Origin: JAFGED01 sp964551295
Lineage (GTDB): Bacteria > Chloroflexota > Anaerolineae > B4-G1
NCBI GenBank assembly: GCA_964551295.1
Contig: CAZKDJ010000075.1
Location: forward strand, 1-17,666
Direction of reading: 5' to 3'
Length of the DNA stretch: 17,666 nucleotides
Under the pieces are notes generated by a model. The model was given only the letters and a program-made list of their open reading frames with translations, searched no databases and had not been told where the DNA came from. Both the position numbers and the translations under genes were made by a program. Below are positions 15,124 to 17,666 of this stretch, in pieces (positions within the stretch are counted from its first letter, which is position 1; each line of letters opens with the position of its first letter).

Positions 15124-16254
15124 ATGAGAGTTCTCATTATTTCTCACAACTATGTGCACCAGGCTCCTCGCGCCAAACTTTGCGCATTGGGTTCATTGCT
15201 GGATGTAGATTTATCTGTCATTGTTCCCAAGCAATGGCCATTTCAACCACAAGGGTTGGTCAAAGCTTCACACAGTAAAGACCCCGAATATCATCTCTTG
15301 ACTTTGCCAACCCTTTTGACAGGCAAAGAGGGACTATGTATTTATATTGGTCTGGGCCGCAAGCTGCGCGAAATCCGGCCGGACATCATTCATGTCGAAC
15401 ATGGAACGGCAGCGGTCAGCTTTGCGCAGACCCTGCTGCTGAATCGATGGCTGAAACTGGGAGCAAAGACCGCGTTCTTCACGTGGGTCAATCGCGACTA
15501 TCGCCTCAAGCTCCCTCTAAACCTGGTGGAACGGTTCAATCTACGTTATGCCAACCAGGCAATCGCCGGCAACCAGGATGCCAGCGACGTGCTCCGCAGA
15601 CGGGGCTTTAAGAAGCCGGTTACCATTTTGCCTTTATGGGGCATTGATGGATTGCTTTATACTTCCAGAGAAGATCGTTCCCTTAGAAAAAAGCTTAGCA
15701 TTGACCAATCGCTCGTCGTGGGCTATGTGGGCCGGCTCGTTCGCGCCAAGGGGCTACTCTATCTTATAGAAGCACTAGCTCAAGTTAAGGGCGTCACCTT
15801 GCTTGTTGTAGGCAATGGGCCACTGCGAGAAGAAATGGCTGACCTGGCCCAACGCCTAGGCGTCGATACTGTATTCGCCGGCGTTGTCCCTCATGCCCAG
15901 ATCGCGGACTATATGAATGCAATGGACGTGATGGTGCTTCCATCTCTCACCACACCGTCTTATGCCCCAGGCTTCAAGGAACAATTCGGCCACGTGCTTA
16001 TTGAGGCAATGGCTTGTGGAACACCTGTCATTGGCTCCGATTCTGGCGAAATCCCCCATGTTATTGGTGATGTCGGTCTCATCTTCCAGGAGGGCGATGC
16101 AGACGATCTAGCAAACAAACTGCAACTGCTGATAGGTAGCCCATCTTTGCGTGCCGAGTTAGCGGCCAAAGGCCGACGGCGGTTGTTGACGGAATATACC
16201 CATCAGCGTATAGCTGAGAGAACGTATCAAGTGTACCAGGAGTTGCTGGAATGA
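15124..16254 (+). CDS. Glycosyltransferase, GT4 family
   Basis: This 376-residue GT-B enzyme has the clearest GT4 signature in the window: VGYVGRLVRAKGLLYLIEAL at the start of the donor domain, LLVVGNGPLREEM, FAGVVPHAQIADYMNAMDV, and an intact EX7E element EQFGHVLIEAMACGTPVIGS followed by GEIPHVIGDVG. A sequence VEHGTAAVSFAQTLLLNRWL in the first domain is the acceptor-side block. It probably transfers a hexose from a nucleotide donor. ATG 15124 has GGAG (15112-15115) at 8 bp and lies 17 bp after the preceding stop; the end overlaps the next gene by ATGA. Confidence 0.94.
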   Translation: MRVLIISHNYVHQAPRAKLCALGSLLDVDLSVIVPKQWPFQPQGLVKASHSKDPEYHLLTLPTLLTGKEGLCIYIGLGRKLREIRPDIIHVEHGTAAVSFAQTLLLNRWLKLGAKTAFFTWVNRDYRLKLPLNLVERFNLRYANQAIAGNQDASDVLRRRGFKKPVTILPLWGIDGLLYTSREDRSLRKKLSIDQSLVVGYVGRLVRAKGLLYLIEALAQVKGVTLLVVGNGPLREEMADLAQRLGVDTVFAGVVPHAQIADYMNAMDVMVLPSLTTPSYAPGFKEQFGHVLIEAMACGTPVIGSDSGEIPHVIGDVGLIFQEGDADDLANKLQLLIGSPSLRAELAAKGRRRLLTEYTHQRIAERTYQVYQELLE

Positions 16255-16958
16255 GTAAAGATTCAAAGCCAAGCGACCGCGTGTTGGTCGAGCAAGAATA
16301 CGTCCCCCGTCTACCTATTTGGTATATGTTGTTACCTGGTCAGCTACTGCGTCGAGCCAGTCGTCTGATTGAACGCTTGGCCTCAAGGTTGGGACGATTT
16401 GACCGCTGGGCAATTCATGTGATACGGAGACCGCGGTTGAATGACTGCTCCTGTCCAGTTCGGCTTTATCTTGGAAGCGGCTATAAACGCATAGAGGGGT
16501 TTATTAGCGTTGATTTGTTCCCTAGCCGAGGCACTGACCTTGTGATGAATGTGCTGGATTTGACTCTCGACAGTGGAAGTGTAGACGAGATATACTCCTC
16601 GCATATGATAGAGCATTTGACCAAAGAGGAGTTTGATCAAGCGTTGTCCGAGTGGTTCCGTGTTCTCAAACCGGGAGGTAGGATAACACTTCGCTGTCCC
16701 AATCTCCTATGGCAGTTGGAACGTTTCTTGAGTGCAGGATACAACGAAAAGTGGGGACACTACATCACGACGATATTCGGCATCACGGAACGTGGTCCCG
16801 GGCATCAGCATAAGAACGGGTTCAGCCCGCGTCGTCTTGACGAATTGCTTTCTAATAAAGGTTTCCAGGTAGAAGAGTGTCGAGCCGCTACAACTCGTGG
16901 CAACCAGAATCCTGACGCAGATATATTTTGCGTGGCTTACAAGCCCAAAGCCTCATGA
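16251..16958 (+). CDS. SAM-dependent methyltransferase-like protein (COG4627 type)
   Basis: This 235-residue protein carries a methyltransferase domain beginning with RLYLGSGYKRIEGFISVDL (71-89), a variant motif I seen in a group of methyltransferases from glycan clusters. It is followed by VDEIYSSHMIEHLTKEEFD and VLKPGGRITLRCPN (138-151). About 70 N-terminal residues precede the domain, including a hydrophobic and basic stretch (WYMLLPGQLLRRASRL) that could associate with the membrane. The target is unknown. ATG 16251 overlaps the preceding stop by ATGA, and the stop likewise overlaps the next start. Confidence 0.85.
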   Translation: MSKDSKPSDRVLVEQEYVPRLPIWYMLLPGQLLRRASRLIERLASRLGRFDRWAIHVIRRPRLNDCSCPVRLYLGSGYKRIEGFISVDLFPSRGTDLVMNVLDLTLDSGSVDEIYSSHMIEHLTKEEFDQALSEWFRVLKPGGRITLRCPNLLWQLERFLSAGYNEKWGHYITTIFGITERGPGHQHKNGFSPRRLDELLSNKGFQVEECRAATTRGNQNPDADIFCVAYKPKAS

Positions 16959-17666
16959 TACATCACATCCTCTACATCCACCACGGTAAGGGCATCGGCG
17001 GCGCCCCGCTGAGTCTGCTTTATCTCATTCGCCAACTCGACCGGGGCCAATACGAGCCGGTGGTACTTTGCCTCTATGAGAGCACCGCCGCCGACCTGTA
17101 CCGCGACGAGGGTATCAAAACTCACATTGCGCGTGGCATCCACACTTTCGATCACTCGACGCTGTTGTGGTACAACCTGCACCGTCCCTGGCGTTTACCC
17201 TGGCGGCTGCTCACTTTTTGGCCCTCTGTTGTGAACACTCGCCGCGCCATCGAGGCGCTCCACCCAGACCTGGTGCACCTCAACTCAGCACAACTGACCC
17301 CCAGCGCCGTCGGCGCGCGCCTGGCTGGCGTGCCGGTCGTCTGGCACGTGCGCGAGCAGATCGCGCCGGGCTATTTCGGACTCAGGCAGCGCTGGCTCAA
17401 ACGCGCCATAGCCTACTATGGTGACCGAGTGATCGCCATTTGCCGGAACGATGCCGATCAACTGATCCAGAACGGCAGAATCCGCGTGGTCTACAATTTC
17501 GTCGACTTTGACCAATTCGATCGGCGCATCGAACCCGGCACGATACGGCAAGAACTCGGATTGGACTCGGGGCAACGTCTGGTGATGATGCTGGGAGGCG
17601 TCAATCCGGCCAAGGGGACCTGGGAGTTGGTCCAGGCACTTCCGCAAGTCCTGCACAGTGTCCCGA
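16955..17666 (+). CDS. Glycosyltransferase, GT4-like, 3' end cut by the window
   Basis: An open frame runs from ATG 16955 (ATGA overlap with the preceding gene) to the last base with no stop, giving 237 complete codons. The N terminus (ILYIHHGKGIGGAPLSLLYL) is the GT4 acceptor-domain glycine loop; LHPDLVHLNSAQLTPSAVGA and VVWHVREQIAPGYF follow; VIAICRNDADQLI and VVYNFVDFDQFD close the first half; and VMMLGGVNPAKGTWELVQAL opens the donor domain. The EX7E region lies beyond the window. Base use changes sharply here: line 17281-17340 has 44 G/C of 60, higher than the middle of the operon. Confidence 0.9.
   Translation, partial: MIHHILYIHHGKGIGGAPLSLLYLIRQLDRGQYEPVVLCLYESTAADLYRDEGIKTHIARGIHTFDHSTLLWYNLHRPWRLPWRLLTFWPSVVNTRRAIEALHPDLVHLNSAQLTPSAVGARLAGVPVVWHVREQIAPGYFGLRQRWLKRAIAYYGDRVIAICRNDADQLIQNGRIRVVYNFVDFDQFDRRIEPGTIRQELGLDSGQRLVMMLGGVNPAKGTWELVQALPQVLHSVP

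Overview
The window holds two unrelated transcription units, both on the + strand. Positions 1-1954 carry a regulated arsR-hgcA-hgcB unit, the gene pair responsible for microbial mercury methylation. Positions 1958-17666 carry a long surface-polysaccharide (exopolysaccharide or O-antigen type) operon that runs off the right edge. hgcAB occurs only in anaerobes (sulfate and iron reducers, fermenters, methanogens and several uncultured phyla), so the host is an anaerobic or facultatively anaerobic bacterium. Moderate-to-high GC, mixed ATG/TTG/GTG starts, sigma70-like promoters and an EPS-type winged-helix regulator would fit Chloroflexota (Anaerolineae) or a similar group, but the window has no rRNA or other marker and this placement is a guess.

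Region 1 (1-1954). The left edge (1-54) has a 22-bp-spaced direct repeat and a TGTCAG terminus (read on the minus strand) that look like the end of an insertion sequence. A near-consensus extended -10 promoter (71-99) follows, overlapped by a perfect 7-bp-arm inverted repeat (99-124) placed as an operator. Next come a cysteine-rich ArsR-family repressor (135-422), hgcA (487-1539; N-terminal corrinoid domain with the NVWCAAGK cap-helix motif and a five-helix membrane domain) and hgcB (1550-1897; ferredoxin with a C-terminal Cys-Cys pair). A rho-independent terminator closes the unit. HgcA is understood to pass a methyl group from a methyl-corrinoid to Hg(II), and HgcB to reduce the corrinoid and handle Hg. 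The first cysteine of the first Fe-S motif of HgcB is arginine here.

Region 2 (1958-16958 and beyond). A TTGACA-17-TAAAAT promoter whose -10 lies in a perfect 11-bp-arm palindrome precedes a MarR/wHTH EPS-associated regulator (2027-2494). Then follow a UDP-GlcNAc 2-epimerase (wecB), a two-domain oxidoreductase (MDR plus Gfo/Idh/MocA), a GT-C-like membrane glycosyltransferase, a hexapeptide acyltransferase, a Wzx-like flippase, a GT4, a methyltransferase, a CgeB-like glycosyltransferase, a DegT/DnrJ-type aminotransferase, a GNAT acetyltransferase, two more GT4-type enzymes, a second methyltransferase and a GT4 cut by the window edge. Almost every junction is an ATGA overlap or a gap under 50 bp, so the genes read as one operon. 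Together they would make UDP-ManNAc and an N-acylated amino sugar, assemble and decorate an oligosaccharide on a lipid carrier, and flip it across the membrane. No priming transferase, no chain-length or export protein and no certain Wzy polymerase is seen; these are presumably to the right or elsewhere.

There are no tRNA or rRNA genes, no CRISPR array and no complete transposase gene. No non-coding stretch exceeds about 140 bp.
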